Shown here one piece after another: positions 21,820 through 32,479 of a stretch of 64,000 nt of DNA (position 1 is its first letter; each line of letters starts with the position of its first letter). Under the pieces are notes generated by a model. It was given only the letters and a program-made list of their open reading frames with translations. It did no database searches and was not told the DNA's origin. The stretch comes from Meconema thalassinum (lineage: Eukaryota > Arthropoda > Insecta > Orthoptera > Tettigoniidae), in assembly GCA_946902985.2 (NCBI GenBank), contig OX336397.1, forward strand, positions 154,931,890 through 154,995,889, read 5' to 3'. A program made the position numbers and the translations under genes.

Positions 21820-22660
21820 TCTGTCTGTCTGTGTGTGGGTGTGTACTCTGAATGTCTGTCCCCCTCTATCAATTCGATCACGGTGAAACCGAATTGAACG
21901 AAATTTGGTACAGAGGTAGCACTAGCAAAGTACACCTCAGTGTCATATTTTATATCGCCGCCATCTTGACGAAAACGTAATGGCGGCCACCCAAATGTTC
22001 AAAGCTTAAATCTCATTACTACTAACCTAATCATCCGATCTCTACTAAATTTTGCAACAACATACCTATATGTGGGGAGCATCCTTTGACCAAACTACAA
22101 GGTCATCAGCCCGATAGTTTGTGGATGACGGCCTTGTTTGTGTGCAAATCGATTCACCCTATTAATTCAAACACGGTGAAACCGAATGGAACGAAATTTG
22201 GTACAGAGGTAGCACTAGCAAAGGGCACCTCAGTGTCATGTTTTATATCGCCGCCATCTTGACGAAAACGTAATGGTGGCCACCCAAATGTGCAAAGCTT
22301 AAATCAAATTACGACCAACCTAATCATCTGATCTCTACCGATATTTGCAACAATATACCTTTATGTATGTAGAATCGTTTGACCGAACTATAAGGTCATC
22401 AGCCTAATAATTTGCGGATGGCGGCCATGTATGTGTGCAAATCGATTCACCATATCAATTCAAACACGGCGACACCGAATTGAATGACATTTTGTACAGA
22501 GGTAGCACTAGCAAAGAGCACCTCATATTCATGTTTAATAACCGTATAACACGTTGTATTTCAACAAGCTACTACAACTCCTTGAAAAGGACAAAGAGTT
22601 ATAACAATACCCATGCATTTAGGAGAAAGTAGGCTATATGTTCTTTACTGAACATCTTGT
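21707..22660 (+). mobile_element. Helentron-like element, copy H2
   Basis: 5' TAGCCTACTTTC and 3' GAAAGTAGGCTA are exact inverse complements, followed by the hairpin TGTTC-TTTACT-GAACA and CTTG/TT. A GT/GA microsatellite lies at 21776-21840. The body holds about 2.3 copies of a 293-bp tandem unit (landmark AATTC..ACGGTGAAACCG at 21871, 22164 and 22457). No protein is encoded. Confidence 0.65.
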
Positions 22661-22871
22661 TTTCTATGTAGTTCTTTGTTCTTAACTTCTTACAATCTTT
22701 TACCAACCAACTTTGAATTAATTTTTTCTTCTATTGCCTTTGTAAATATAGGACCTATGTTTATAAGCGTTATAAACGTTTCCGTTATTTGGCACAGGCG
22801 GACTCTGAGGAAGTCTATGGGGTGTCGTGAGGGGGGGGGGGGGGGTGACGCCAAACCTAGAGACGCCACTG

Positions 22872-23340
22872 CCTTACATCCGAGTCATATTCTAACCTTG
22901 GTCTACCCCTACAGTTCTTGTCTTCGACCCTTCCTTCCATAACTAAGTTTCTTATTCCTGGGTGTTATAGTAAGTGTCCTACCAACCTATCTCTTCTGAT
23001 CATTAGCAGTCGCCATAAAAATCTCTCCTCCCCCACTCGGCTTAATACCTCTTCATTTGTAACCCTATCTAACTTTCATCATTCTCCCATAACATCTCAT
23101 TTCAAATGCTTCAATTCTCCTCTTTTCTGCTGCTCCAAACATACCAAGTTTCATTTCCATAGAGCGCCTCGCTCCAGACAAAACCTTTCAAAAAAGACTT
23201 CCTAATACCTAAATCAATATTCAATGTCAACAGATTTCTTTTGTGTAGAAATGCTTCCATTGCCTGTGCTAATCTACTTTCCATATCCTCTTGCTTCGTA
23301 AGTAACAAAAGTCTTCCACCTGCCAATTCAACGTCCATTT
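22872..23340 (-). mobile_element. RTE-like LINE copy R1, RT C-terminal segment
   Basis: Continues from 2946-3012 across the hAT insertion. The minus-strand translation includes SRLAQAMEAFLHKRNLLT and DLGIRKSFLKGFVWSEALYG. This is the familiar C-terminal reverse-transcriptase region of insect endonuclease-reverse transcriptase LINEs, and it is broken by stops. It matches the copies at 30841, 44105 and 57235. Confidence 0.7.
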
Positions 23341-23692
23341 TATTAACTAGGTGTAATCAGTTAGGTTGCAACTTTTGTTGGCTCGTCCCCTTTACGGGAT
23401 AGTGGTCTCTATATTAACCACCTGTCTTAAGGACAGTTTAGCCTATGCTTTCAAAGATGTTGATAGTTGAATCTTTTAGCCAAATTTCGGAGAATATTCA
23501 TGCCGAACTGCTAATATTTCTAAAAATCAAACATTATATACGTATCTACTTGACGTAATGTGTTGGATAAATAAATAAATAAATAAGAACTAAAAACATT
23601 AACAATTAAAGTGTAAAAATAAATATATATAGAAATAAAATAATAACAATAAAAAATATGAAAATAATTGTAATATAAATTGGAAGGACAAA
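23341..23692. other. AT-rich spacer with an (AAAT)n microsatellite
   Basis: A TAAA repeat lies at about 23570-23597. No gene is visible. Confidence 0.5.
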
Positions 23693-23825
23693 ATAATGAA
23701 GGAAGAATTTAATTTGAGAATAAATACAAACAAAACAAAAATTTTGGTCTGCAGTAGAAATGGCGAAAACCAGATAGCAATAGAGTTAAGAAATGAAACG
23801 ATACAAGAAGTGAACGAGTTTAATT
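23693..23825 (+). pseudogene. LINE reverse-transcriptase fragment
   Basis: Reads NLRINTNKTKILVCSRNGEN and then ETIQEVNEFNY. This resembles the RT segment just before the YLGS motif in RTE/CR1-like LINEs. It is cut off by the SINE that follows. Confidence 0.6.
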
Positions 23826-24160
23826 ATAATGAAAATCCACAGCTTGCTTCCAGTTTCCGACCGGGTCAGGAGTGGAATGAATGAAGCCCCCATCTAGCGG
23901 CGAGGATATGAACTGTGCCGGCTGCCGAGGCCTGACGCACACCTCTGGGGCAATGATTAAATGAATGACAGATGAAATGAAATGATAGTGGAGAGTGTTG
24001 CTGGAATGAAATTTTGACAGGGAAAACTGGAGTACCCGGAGAAAAACCTGTCCGCCTCCGTTTTGTCCAGCACAGATCTCACTTGGAGTGACCAGGATTT
24101 GAACCACGGACCCAGCGGTGAGAGGTCGGCGTGCTGCCGCCTAAGCCACGGAGGCTTCCC
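23826..24160 (-). mobile_element. SINE family S6, copy b
   Basis: About 330 bp, nearly identical to 32480-32799 in the opposite orientation. Its tRNA-like head (CCTCCGTGGCTTAGGCGG on the minus strand, B box GGTTCAAATCC) lies at the right end. Confidence 0.8.
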
Positions 24161-24193
24161 AATCAGTACTTACATAAATATATCTATTATATA

Positions 24194-25520
24194 AGGTGCG
24201 TTCAAAAAGTAACGAGCCGGAGGCTGGAATGCGCAAACCGTGACGACATGGGCTAATCGTGGCGTGTGTAACGAGGTGTGGTTCCGACCAGGGCGTGGAA
24301 GGTCACAGCCCATCGCTAGAGGGCAAGCGTTCACGTGACTATACTAAGTGTGCAGCAGCATGCATCAATCGTTCAACGCTGCCAGTCGCATTGCTAACAG
24401 TGACATGGAGGCGTCAACCGAAGAGCAAAGAGGTGTTGTTCGGTTTCTGACAGCGGAAGGAGTAGGGGGACCGGACATTCATCGCCGAATGTCACAAGTG
24501 TAAGGCGAACACTGCATGTCCCTTGCAAGGGTCAAGGCGTGGCACAAGCGCTTCAGGGAAGGACGGGTGTAGTTAGCCGATGATGCCCGGTCTGGGGCAC
24601 CCCCCCCCCCCCCCTGAATTACCGATGACAACGTCCAGCTGGTTGAAGCACTCATTACCCATGACCGTCGAGTGACAGTGAACGCCATAGCCGCCGTGGT
24701 CGGATTGAACGTCGGAAGTGTGCACACCATCATGAAGGAACGACTACACTTGCGCAAAGTTTGTGCCCAATGGGTGCCCCACAGTCTTCAACCACACCAG
24801 GAAGCATGTCGAATGGCCCACTGTCTTGGTCATCTGCAGTGCTAACCGAGGGAAGGGAATGGGTTCCTGGCACAAGTGGTGGCTGGCGATGATTCATGGT
24901 GTCATCACTTCGAACCAGAATCCAAACGACAAAGCCTCCAGTGGAAGCAACCAGGGTCACCACCACCCAAAAAAGGCAAGGCCATCCACACGAGTGCAGG
25001 AAAGGTAATGCTGACGTTCTTCTTTGACCAAGATGGTCCCCTTCTGATACACTTCATGCCGCACGGGACAACAGTGAATGCCCAGCGTTACTCGTTACCT
25101 TGACCACCCTTCGCCAAGCGATCAAAACAAAACGACCAGGCAATCTCACCCGTGGGTTCATTCTGCTCCACGACAATGCACGATCTCATACGGCCAACAC
25201 AGTCGCGGCACTCCTGCAGAAATTCAAATGGGAGGTTCTCGGCCACCCTCCATACAGTCCAGACCTCTCTCCCTGTGATTACGCCATGTTTGGTCCCCTG
25301 AAAAGGTCTCTGTGGGGCCAACGATTCACCTCGGACGTCGACGTCCAGCTGTACGTGCGGAACTGGTTCACATCGCAGCCCAGGGAATTTTATGAGACAG
25401 CCATTCACCGCCTCGTGTCACAGTGGGACAAGTGCCTCAACGGCCAGGACTTATACTTCTAACATACAGGTACTGGTTTCTGTAATTATGCCTCCAGCTC
25501 GTTACTTTTTGAACGCACCC
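24194..25520 (+). mobile_element. mariner transposon, full length
   Basis: 1327 bp between TA duplications (24192-24193 and 25521-25522). The terminal inverted repeats read GGTGCGTTCAAAAAGTAACG, with nearly the same complement at the right end. Length, TA target and DD34D spacing are all typical of mariner. Confidence 0.92.
24403..25462 (+). pseudogene. mariner transposase (DD34D), broken
   Basis: The N-terminal HTH starts near 24403 (MEASTEEQRGVVRFLTAEG). It is broken by stops near 24500 and 24570 and by a C-run at 24599-24614. The catalytic end is open from 25100 to 25462: HDNARSHTANT gives the second Asp, and 34 residues later SPCDYAMFG gives the third. The C-terminal WDKCLNGQDLYF precedes the stop. 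Cut-and-paste activity from this copy is impossible without repair. Confidence 0.88.
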
Positions 25521-25827
25521 TATATATTGTACATGTTTCGACCTGAGATTGAGGTCTTCTTCAGATCAATTAAGAATAAAATAAAATAGATGTACTTAAG
25601 TCGAATGTATTTTGCTGTGAAAAATGTTCACGAGATGAATTGTAATTAAAAGAATGAAAGAAAATATTAATTGTAAATGGATAAAATGAAAATAAAAAAA
25701 CACATGAAAATAAAAAAAATGTTTTGCCCTTCAATTAAAATTGGTGCACGATTTGGACTTTGTTTAATCCATGAGCCATTCCATTCACATAAATGATGTA
25801 CGTTAGAGGAGGAGGAGGAGATCGTAC
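25521..25827. other. intron DNA between the mariner and the exon
   Basis: AT-rich, with no feature beyond a short (GGA)n at 25807-25820 next to the splice donor. Confidence 0.5.
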
Positions 25828-25995
25828 CGTGAGTATCCAGTTGATGGGCAGCTTGAGCGCCTCCCTGATGGACAGCAGGTAGACAAACGCCCAGATCAGT
25901 GTGGTGATGAAAGCAACTGTGGCCACGAACAGGAACCAATGGGTGCCGGACAGGTAGGCGGGGGAGGCGAGCGCCATACAGACGATGCCGAATAT
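25828..25995 (-). CDS. MARVEL-domain protein exon (membrane segments 1-2)
   Basis: This 168-bp exon encodes 56 residues, with an AG acceptor at 25996-25997 and a GTACGA donor (GT at 25826-25827). Both ends are phase 0. It starts IFGIVCMALA (end of the first membrane segment), then a short loop SPAYLSGTHW, a second helix (FLFVATVAFITTLIWAFVYLL) and a charged linker SIREALKLPINW that leads into the exon at 2635-2748. Four-helix spacing and the KLP-type linker fit MARVEL/CMTM/plasmolipin proteins, which sort and organise membranes. The GC-rich exon contrasts with its surroundings. Exons encoding the start were not found; they should lie to the right on the minus strand. Confidence 0.8.
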
Positions 25996-26225
25996 CTGGT
26001 GACACAATCACAACATTCACGAATAAACTTCAGGTTTTATTAATTACACGAACAGTTTATTCATCACATACACTTTACTGACATTCAGACAACAATGCAC
26101 TGTTTAAAACTAACAGTTTAACACTACTCTAGTCAATTGGCTGTTACATACTACCGGTACTACTAGAGTTTGGGAATATTGATAGTAATGATTAATTCGA
26201 ACAATGTTAAGTTATATTTTAAAAG
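25996..26225. other. upstream intron DNA
   Basis: AT-rich with no recognised feature. Confidence 0.4.
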
Positions 26226-26250
26226 GCGGCTTCGGTGGCGTAATTGGTAG

Positions 26251-26706
26251 AGTACCCGCAAGAAGAACTTGCCGAAACTCAACAATGCGCAGAGACCAAT
26301 ATCAATCGGCGTAGTTTAATGCTCATTGCGGGGCTCCTGTGTGTCCCCCGAATGCTGATTACCGGGCTCAGTGCATTCTTCAACCCTGCGGGCTCACTGT
26401 GAGACGCGGTCTATAGCTGTATTCAAGCGTCGAGTGCAAGAAAACTGCAAACAATATAGGCTAATTAGGGCATAGGTTACTGTGTCCTGGCTCAGGTAAT
26501 AACTACCCTACTGTGTAAGGCATTCATACTCGCGCTATGATCTCACTTGAACCCCCAGTCACAGTTTAACATGGCATGCCGGCTGGGCGGACGGTCCGTT
26601 CAGAACTGCTGCCAGCGAAGTGGGAGGGGCGCGTTCTGCCACTACCGAGCGCACCCGAACATTGCCGAAGATCGGCGCAGGATTCTGTGGCAAGCTCTTC
26701 TTGCGC
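26251..26706. other. 456-bp insert in a SINE head, unassigned
   Basis: Separates the two halves of the tRNA-like head of S3-a. No ORF or terminal repeat was recognised. Confidence 0.4.
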
Positions 26707-26918
26707 GTATTCTAGCATGCTGAGCTTCTATGCCCTAGGTCGCGGGTTCAAACCCGGCCGAAGTTATAAGATTTTTAAGAGCGTTAAAAATCCCTCAGTA
26801 TGCCTTCCTTCGGAGGGGAAGTAAAGCCAGGCGGGTCCATGTCATAGATTTTTGACATGATAAAGAACCTTCCACTAACTACACTTGTGTGAAACTAAAT
26901 TATAGGTTATATTAATTG

Positions 26919-27115
26919 AAAAAGGAAGGAAGCTTGTAGTTTAACGTGGCCGTTAATCGCGAGATCATGAGCCACGGGACCTCCTTTTTACGTGGAATCC
27001 GAACCACAGGACATGGCATTTCACTTCGAAAATCTCACATGCTTTGACCAGGAATCGAACCCGGACCGCCTTGGTGAGAGGCATACAGCTAGACCGCTGA
27101 GCCACCACGCCCTAC
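26919..27115 (-). mobile_element. SINE family S7, copy a
   Basis: 197 bp, flanked by TATATTAATTG on both sides (26908-26918 and 27116-27126). On the minus strand the head reads GGCGTGGTGGCTCAGCGG with B box GGGTTCGATTCC. Confidence 0.9.
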
Positions 27116-27401
27116 TATATTAATTGGCTAATGCTCTTAGGTTCCAACGTTCGTCGCCAGAAGCCGGCTGCGTTGGCATCTAGCAACAAAGTTCAGAACT
27201 AGTTGGTCATTGACGGTGGTGTTTGGTAGCAAAAAGTTGGAACTACTTGAAAATCGAATGTCTGCAGTCCTTACTTGAATTAAGAACAGATAACACACAC
27301 TAATACAGCCATAACAATTAACACCGGTTATCAGACAGACTCTACACACACCTAAAGTACACGGGGATACATGACCGCGTTGTCGCAGCCCCTAAACTGA
27401 A

Positions 27402-27894
27402 GATCAAGTCTGATCAAGGTGACTATAAATGATCATGGCTCCTGGTGGCCAGTTATGGCAGGTGGCGCTGTGAAGCTTGGAAATCTTGCGCCCCATAATG
27501 TGGACATTATTACTACCAAGTTTGGTACTCATTCCATAACTAGTTTCCTTTCTAGAACGTGTTGGGGAGTTCTAATGGATAAAATATGAAAAAGATATCG
27601 ATTTTCAGATTTGTATACGATATGTTTTGATGTTTAAAATAATGTATAACACTGGATATTTGTTATTTGCAAAACATGTCTAATATTTATTTAAATAATG
27701 CAGTGTGCGCTAGAAAACATTGAGAATTAGAACATACAAAGGCATTTTCTCAGAACATACTTTTTGCACATAAATGTTCCATATTTTTCAGTTGTTACTT
27801 ATCGCAGAAGTCTCACATTTTTACCACCTGTAGCTTGGATTGTAAATGAGATTTTAACACAGGGATTTTGTTCTAGCTCAAATACATTATGAAA

Positions 27895-27948
<54 letters not shown>

Positions 27949-28454
27949 AACGAAAATTTTGAGATTAAAGAAAAAAAATATTATTATGGTCACAATAGTA
28001 GAAACACTAAACGCCCGGGTTAAAGTACTAAGAATTGATCACTAATTACGGCAATCAATTTCATCTAAATCTACCCAGTAGTTTCTGCGAAATGGAAAAA
28101 TGAAGTTATTAAATATTAACATTAAGAACTCACCTTATAGGGAAAGTTTAATCATAAACCACCCCGCATTTATCATATATTTTCAATAATCTTCCAGGTA
28201 CTGTTAAAAGTCCGGTTCTGGTCAAAGGAAGAATTAACGTAATACCTAGTATCTACCCTTCATTACTACAGTTCAGTATATCACTACATTAACCAGAGAT
28301 TTGTAACGAAAACAAACTGAATAGCTTTGCTAACAAGTCACTACTGCCTTCTATCACACGGATCGAAGCACTCCTGTAATCACGGAAGCCATCTAGTTCA
28401 TCGCCTGTCAAACTCGTCCAGAATACTCAATACAATGTGCAGGGCAGGGGCGTA
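27402..28454. other. unassigned AT-rich DNA with a (TA)n array
   Basis: A long AT dinucleotide run lies at about 27898-27945. No gene is recognised. Confidence 0.4.
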
Positions 28455-28525
28455 TATAAGGGGGGGGGGGGTTGTGGGGGCTCCAGTAGCACCCCCACCA
28501 CCACCACCACCACCACGAAAAAAAA
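28455..28525. repeat. G-run and CCA-type microsatellite
   Basis: GGCGTATATAA is followed by about 12 G, then a CACCAC repeat. It resembles the GC-rich tracts at other transposon ends here. Confidence 0.5.
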
Positions 28526-28610
28526 GCATAAAATAATTGTAAATTTGGTTGTACCCTAATCTTAACTTATTGACTAAGTTATAAACAATATTAAGATTGA
28601 AATTAGACTA

Positions 28611-28762
28611 CCACGTGGTGTAGTGACTAGCATTCTTGGCTGCCACCCCGGAGGTCCGAATTCGATTCCCGGCTCTGCTAAGAAATTTTAATTCTGGTCT
28701 GAGGGCTGGAACTGGGTACACTCGGCCTTGTGAGGCAAAACTGAGAATTCCACAGTGCGGTA
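28611..28762 (+). mobile_element. SINE family S4 (tRNA-like head and short body)
   Basis: The head reads ACGTGGTGTAGTGACTAGC with B box GAATTCGATTCC. The body motif GAGGGCTGGAACTGGGT is shared with S5 at 57315. Confidence 0.65.
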
Positions 28763-29444
28763 CTTTTGAGTAATAAGTTAATTTGTAACAACCACCAAAA
28801 AGACACTGTTTACCTTTCTGCTTAATAAATTGACAAATATTTAGGTATTTGCCATTCAATGGCCATAATAGAAAATTCATTAAGTATAACACTCTTTTTG
28901 TGTGTTGTGTTGTATTTTACAACTTTTTTCTTTGTATTGCCACTAATAGTAGGCTATACAAACTTTGAATTTTACAATTAACTCTTATCTAAAATATTTA
29001 CACTAAGTTATATGCTCTAAGATATTGGTTGATATTTCTGGGTATTTTGTGGTGACAGTCCCCTGAGAATACTCACAATTTTCCATGATAGTCAGCCCCT
29101 CCCGACAAGAAAATTTTATATAGTCCTTGGTGCAGAGGGCGTGGCTCCCACAAGACATCGATTCTTTTGTTATTTAAACCACTCATAATTTTATTTCAGG
29201 TTTGAAATTTTGGGAATATGTTCCTAAAGCATACAACTTTCATGTAAGTACATTTTGAAGAATGTCGTACTTTGAAACTTTTCTACCATAATCTCCACTG
29301 AAGTGGCGTCAAGTATTTTCTCTGGACTGCGCAGTTTCCTTATCGTAACCGTTAAGCTCTTTGTTTGTTAGGACTCGAATATTATCCTTTTATTGTTCTG
29401 CTTCAGAAGGTCATAGAGGAGATGTCTCGTTACTGGTGATGATT
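28763..29444. other. unassigned AT-rich DNA
   Basis: No gene or repeat boundary recognised. Confidence 0.35.
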
Positions 29445-29456
29445 ATTGTTGTAATG

Positions 29457-29941
29457 AGGCGGCTTCGGTGCCCAAGGTCGTGGGTTCAAACCCGGCCGAA
29501 GTCGTCGGATTTTTTAAGAGCGTTAAAATCCCTTATTATGCCTTCCTTCGGAGGGGAAGTAAAGCTAGCGGGCTCATGTCATAGATTTATGGCATGTAAA
29601 AGAAGCTTCCACTAATTAAACTGGTGTGAAACAAAATTTGTAGGTTAGGTTTGATAATGCTCTGAAGTTCCAACGTTCGTCACCAGGTGCTGGTAGCGAT
29701 GGCATCTAGTAGTAGCCATGTTCACAACAGCTAGGTGTCGTGGACGATAGCATTTGGTAGCAAAAGTAGGAACTACTTGAAATTATTGTTTGCAGTCCTT
29801 ACTTGAATTAAAACAGATAACACACACTAATACAGTAATCACAATTAACACCGGTTATCAGACAGATTCTACACACACCCAAGGTACACGGGGCTCCATG
29901 ACCACGATGTCGCAGCCCCTAAACTAAGGAATCAACCAACC
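29457..29941 (+). mobile_element. SINE family S3, copy b
   Basis: Flanked by ATTGTTGTAATG at 29445-29456 and 29942-29953. About 30 bp of the tRNA-like head, including the anticodon arm, are missing. Confidence 0.9.
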
Positions 29942-30122
29942 ATTGTTGTAATGGGCAGAACAGCCTCTCGTAACACAGTTCACAAATTTTGCTTTTCTTT
30001 TAAAATTTTCCGGCAGATGCCTAAAGAAAAAAAAACAGCTTACACACCAAAGATGCACGTGCCACTTCCACCTTGTGTTAATATCCATGATCACTGTTTA
30101 GTTTAGCACGTGAGTTTGAAAA

Positions 30123-30362
30123 ATGAATAATCAATCATTCGACTCTTCAGACGACGAAATTATAAATCTGGCTTGTGCAGTCAGAAGAAGACGAAGACAA
30201 AGAAGGAATCGTTTATGGCAACTCCCATACTGGGATAATGCTATTGTGTCTCAGCAATTACTGAACCATCCAGTAAAGTTTCAGGCGTATTATAAAATGG
30301 AGATTTCGACTTTTAACAAGTCAGATTTCCAAGGGAGGGCGAGTATACATCAGAGCGAATAA
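30123..30362 (+). CDS. hypothetical 79-residue ORF, possibly a Harbinger N-terminus
   Basis: ATG-started frame with an Arg-rich stretch (AVRRRRRQRRNRLWQLPYW) followed by FQAYYKMEISTFNK. It vaguely resembles the N-terminus of PIF/Harbinger nucleases, where a basic region precedes an FxxYFRM motif. There are no terminal repeats or downstream catalytic residues. It may be a transposon exon or chance. Confidence 0.3.
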   Translation: MNNQSFDSSDDEIINLACAVRRRRRQRRNRLWQLPYWDNAIVSQQLLNHPVKFQAYYKMEISTFNKSDFQGRASIHQSE

Positions 30363-30527
30363 AGATGCACGCTGAAATCTCCAGCCGGCTGGTTCTCAAG
30401 AGGCAAGTGCGTCTTGCATCTGCGATGTGAAAGGGGCCTATCGATTGGTGCAAGACCTGGAACGCTAGTCGCTACGCCACGCCATGAGATGGACGTTTTA
30501 CGAAGTGCTCATGATTTCGCTGTTCGG

Positions 30528-30558
30528 TTGTTGTTGTTGTTGTTTGAGTCTTCAGTCT

Positions 30559-30617
<59 letters not shown>

Positions 30618-31415
30618 TAATGTTATTGGTTTTACGTCCCTTTTAACTACTGTGGCTTTTGGAGACGCCGGGGTGCAGGAATTTTGCCCCGAAGGGGATC
30701 TTTAACGTGCCAGTAAATCTACTGACACGGCTCCCTCGCATTTACGCACCTTCAAATGCCAGCTGACTGCGCCAGGATACAAACCTGCAACCTAGGGCCC
30801 AGCAAGCGAGAACGTTACCGTTGAGCCACGCAGCCAGTCCTTCAGCCTACCTGTCCTGAGCTAATCGTTTCATCTCTACATAGGCTAGCTACCCCATCCT
30901 ACATCAGAGGCAATCTGTTTAACATATTCTAACCTTGGTCTACCCCTACAGTTCTTGTCCTCGACCCTTCCTTCCATAACTAAGCTTGCTATTCCTGGGT
31001 GTCTTAGTATGTGTCCTACCAACCTATCTCTTCTCTTCATTAGCAGTCGCCAGAAACATCTCTCCTCTCCCACTCGTCTTAATACCTCTTCATTTGTAAC
31101 CCTGTCTACCCATCCGATCTTCCATCATTATCCTGTAACACCACATTTCAAACGCTTCAATCCTCCTCATTTCTGCTGCACCAACAGTCCAAGTTTCACT
31201 TCCATAGAGCACCACGCTCCAGACAAAGGCTTTCAAAAATGAGTTCCTAATACCTAAATCTATATTCGATGTTAACAGATTCCTTTGTTGTAGAAATGCT
31301 TTCCTTGCCTGAGCCAACCAACTTTTTATATCCTCTTTGCTTCGTCCATCACTGGTTATTTTTCTTCCTAAGTAACAGAAGTCTCCTACTTCCTTCAGCT
31401 GTACTACCCCTTAGA
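30528..31415 (-). mobile_element. RTE-like LINE copy R2
   Basis: Minus-strand RT C-terminus (GIRNSFLKAFVWSVVLYGSE and FEMWCYRIMMEDRMGRQG) with a 3' tail containing GTT repeats. A SINE S2 sits in the tail at 30556-30838. Broken by stops. Confidence 0.75.
30556..30838 (-). mobile_element. SINE family S2, copy b
   Basis: The (ATA)n tail is on the left and the tRNA-like head on the right (minus strand CTGGCTGCGTGGCTCAACGG). The body includes GATCCCCTTCGGGGCAAAAT. It is inserted in R2. Confidence 0.8.
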
Positions 31416-31615
31416 AAATAATCATCAATAGTCTATGAGTTGCAGCAATGGCCGTAGCAGGGTATATTAATTTAACGCCCGTAGGCTCACATCATGTTCA
31501 ATTTCAAGTAGTGTAGTTCCAAGTTTGGCTACCAGAGATGCGACTGTCACTAATACCTAGCGGCGAGCGCTGGAACTTGATAGAGCGTTTGTAAACCAAA
31601 TAACCAATAAATTTA

Positions 31616-32135
31616 GCTCTTCGGTGGCGTAGTTGGTAGGATGCTGAGCTTGTATGCCCAATATAGCGGGTTCAAACCCGGCCGAAGCAGTCGGATTGTT
31701 TAAGAGCGTTAAAAATCCCTCTGTATGCCTTCCTTCGCAGGGGAAGAATAGCCGGCGGTCCCATGTCATAGATTGAAGGCATGTTAAAGAACCTTCCACT
31801 AATTACACCTGTGTGAAGCTAAATTGTATAGTTTAAGAATGTAAACAACGCTTTTAGGTTTCTACGTTCGTTGCCAAGAGCCGACTGTGGTGGCGTCTAG
31901 TAGCTAAGTTCTGAACTAGGCCTAGTAGTCCTTGACGGTGGCGTTTGGCGGCAAAAGTAGGAACTCTTTGAAAAATTCAAAGTTGCAGTCCTTACTATAA
32001 TTTAAAGAAAAACAGATACACACATTAATACAGTCATCACAATTAACACCGGTTATCAGGCAGATTCTACACACACCCAAAGTACACGGGGCTACATGAC
32101 CGTGTTGTCGCAGCCCCTAAACTGAAGAACCAACC
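31616..32135 (+). mobile_element. SINE family S3, copy c
   Basis: Head, body and tail are complete. AAATTTA occurs on both sides (31609-31615 and 32136-32142). Confidence 0.85.
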
Positions 32136-32164
32136 AAATTTACCTCCTCAGTACCAATAGTGGA

Positions 32165-32341
32165 AGGTTTTTTTTTCATGCCATAAATCTATGACATGGG
32201 CCAGCCGGCTTTACTTCCCCTCCGAAGGAAGGCATACTGAAGGATTTTAACGCTGAAATCCGACGACTTCGGCCGGGTTTGAACCCGCGATCTTGGGCAT
32301 AGCAGTTCAGCTTGCTACTGACTACACCACCGAAGCCGCTT
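32165..32341 (-). mobile_element. SINE family S3, 5' head fragment
   Basis: Reverse of the S3 head and first body third. The distal 300 bp are absent. Confidence 0.8.
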
Positions 32342-32479
32342 AAGGAGTCAGTCCCAAAGTCAATGCAGAATTGGGAAGAAACTGACCCAGCTCAGGAATC
32401 CCACAGGCTTACCAACTTTCGAAGTCACCAGCCGTGAGGTGAGTCCTTGAGTGTATAAAGTTTCACATTCTTATAGTAG

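Larger units (their letters stand above)
3013..22871. mobile_element. hAT-type element carrying nested insertions
   Basis: The left end is CAGCGGCGTCACTAGG and the right end is the complement of CAGTGGCGTCTCTAGG (14 of 16 matching). The 8-bp flanks are CCTTGCAT (3005-3012) and CCTTACAT (22872-22879), a 7/8 target-site duplication that fits the hAT superfamily. Both flanks belong to one RTE-like LINE, so the empty site can be reconstructed. Without BEL1 and H2 the element is only about 0.74 kb, with no transposase seen, so it is a non-autonomous copy. Poly-G runs lie at 3041-3054 and 22830-22846. Confidence 0.65.
2749..25827 (-). other. 23.1-kb intron of the MARVEL-domain gene
   Basis: The span between the two coding exons is bounded by GTACGA (donor, GT at 25826-25827) and AG (acceptor, 2749-2750). 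It is filled by a nested stack of transposons described below: RTE-like LINE, hAT, BEL1, BEL2, Helentron-like H2, SINE6 and a mariner. Both BEL elements are on the strand opposite to the gene. Confidence 0.75.
26226..27401 (+). mobile_element. SINE family S3, copy a (interrupted twice)
   Basis: The tRNA-like head begins GCGGCTTCGGTGGCGTAATT at 26226, breaks off at about 26250 and resumes at 26707 with CATGCTGAGCTTCTATGCCC. The body runs to 26918, is interrupted by SINE S7 and ends in the family tail (CAGCCCCTAAACTGA) near 27401. Confidence 0.75.

Noticed and set aside
24259..25103. small ORFs in several frames within the mariner
   Set aside because: These are shadow frames of the broken transposase.
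26226..26300. tRNA-like heads as functional tRNA genes
   Set aside because: Heads are fused to recurrent bodies and flanked by target duplications, and arms are imperfect. They are SINE promoters.
28608..28892. 94-codon minus ORF
   Set aside because: Overlaps SINE S4 and shows no protein motif.
30484..30705. Asn-rich 73-codon ORF
   Set aside because: Produced by the (AAT)n tail of SINE S2-b.
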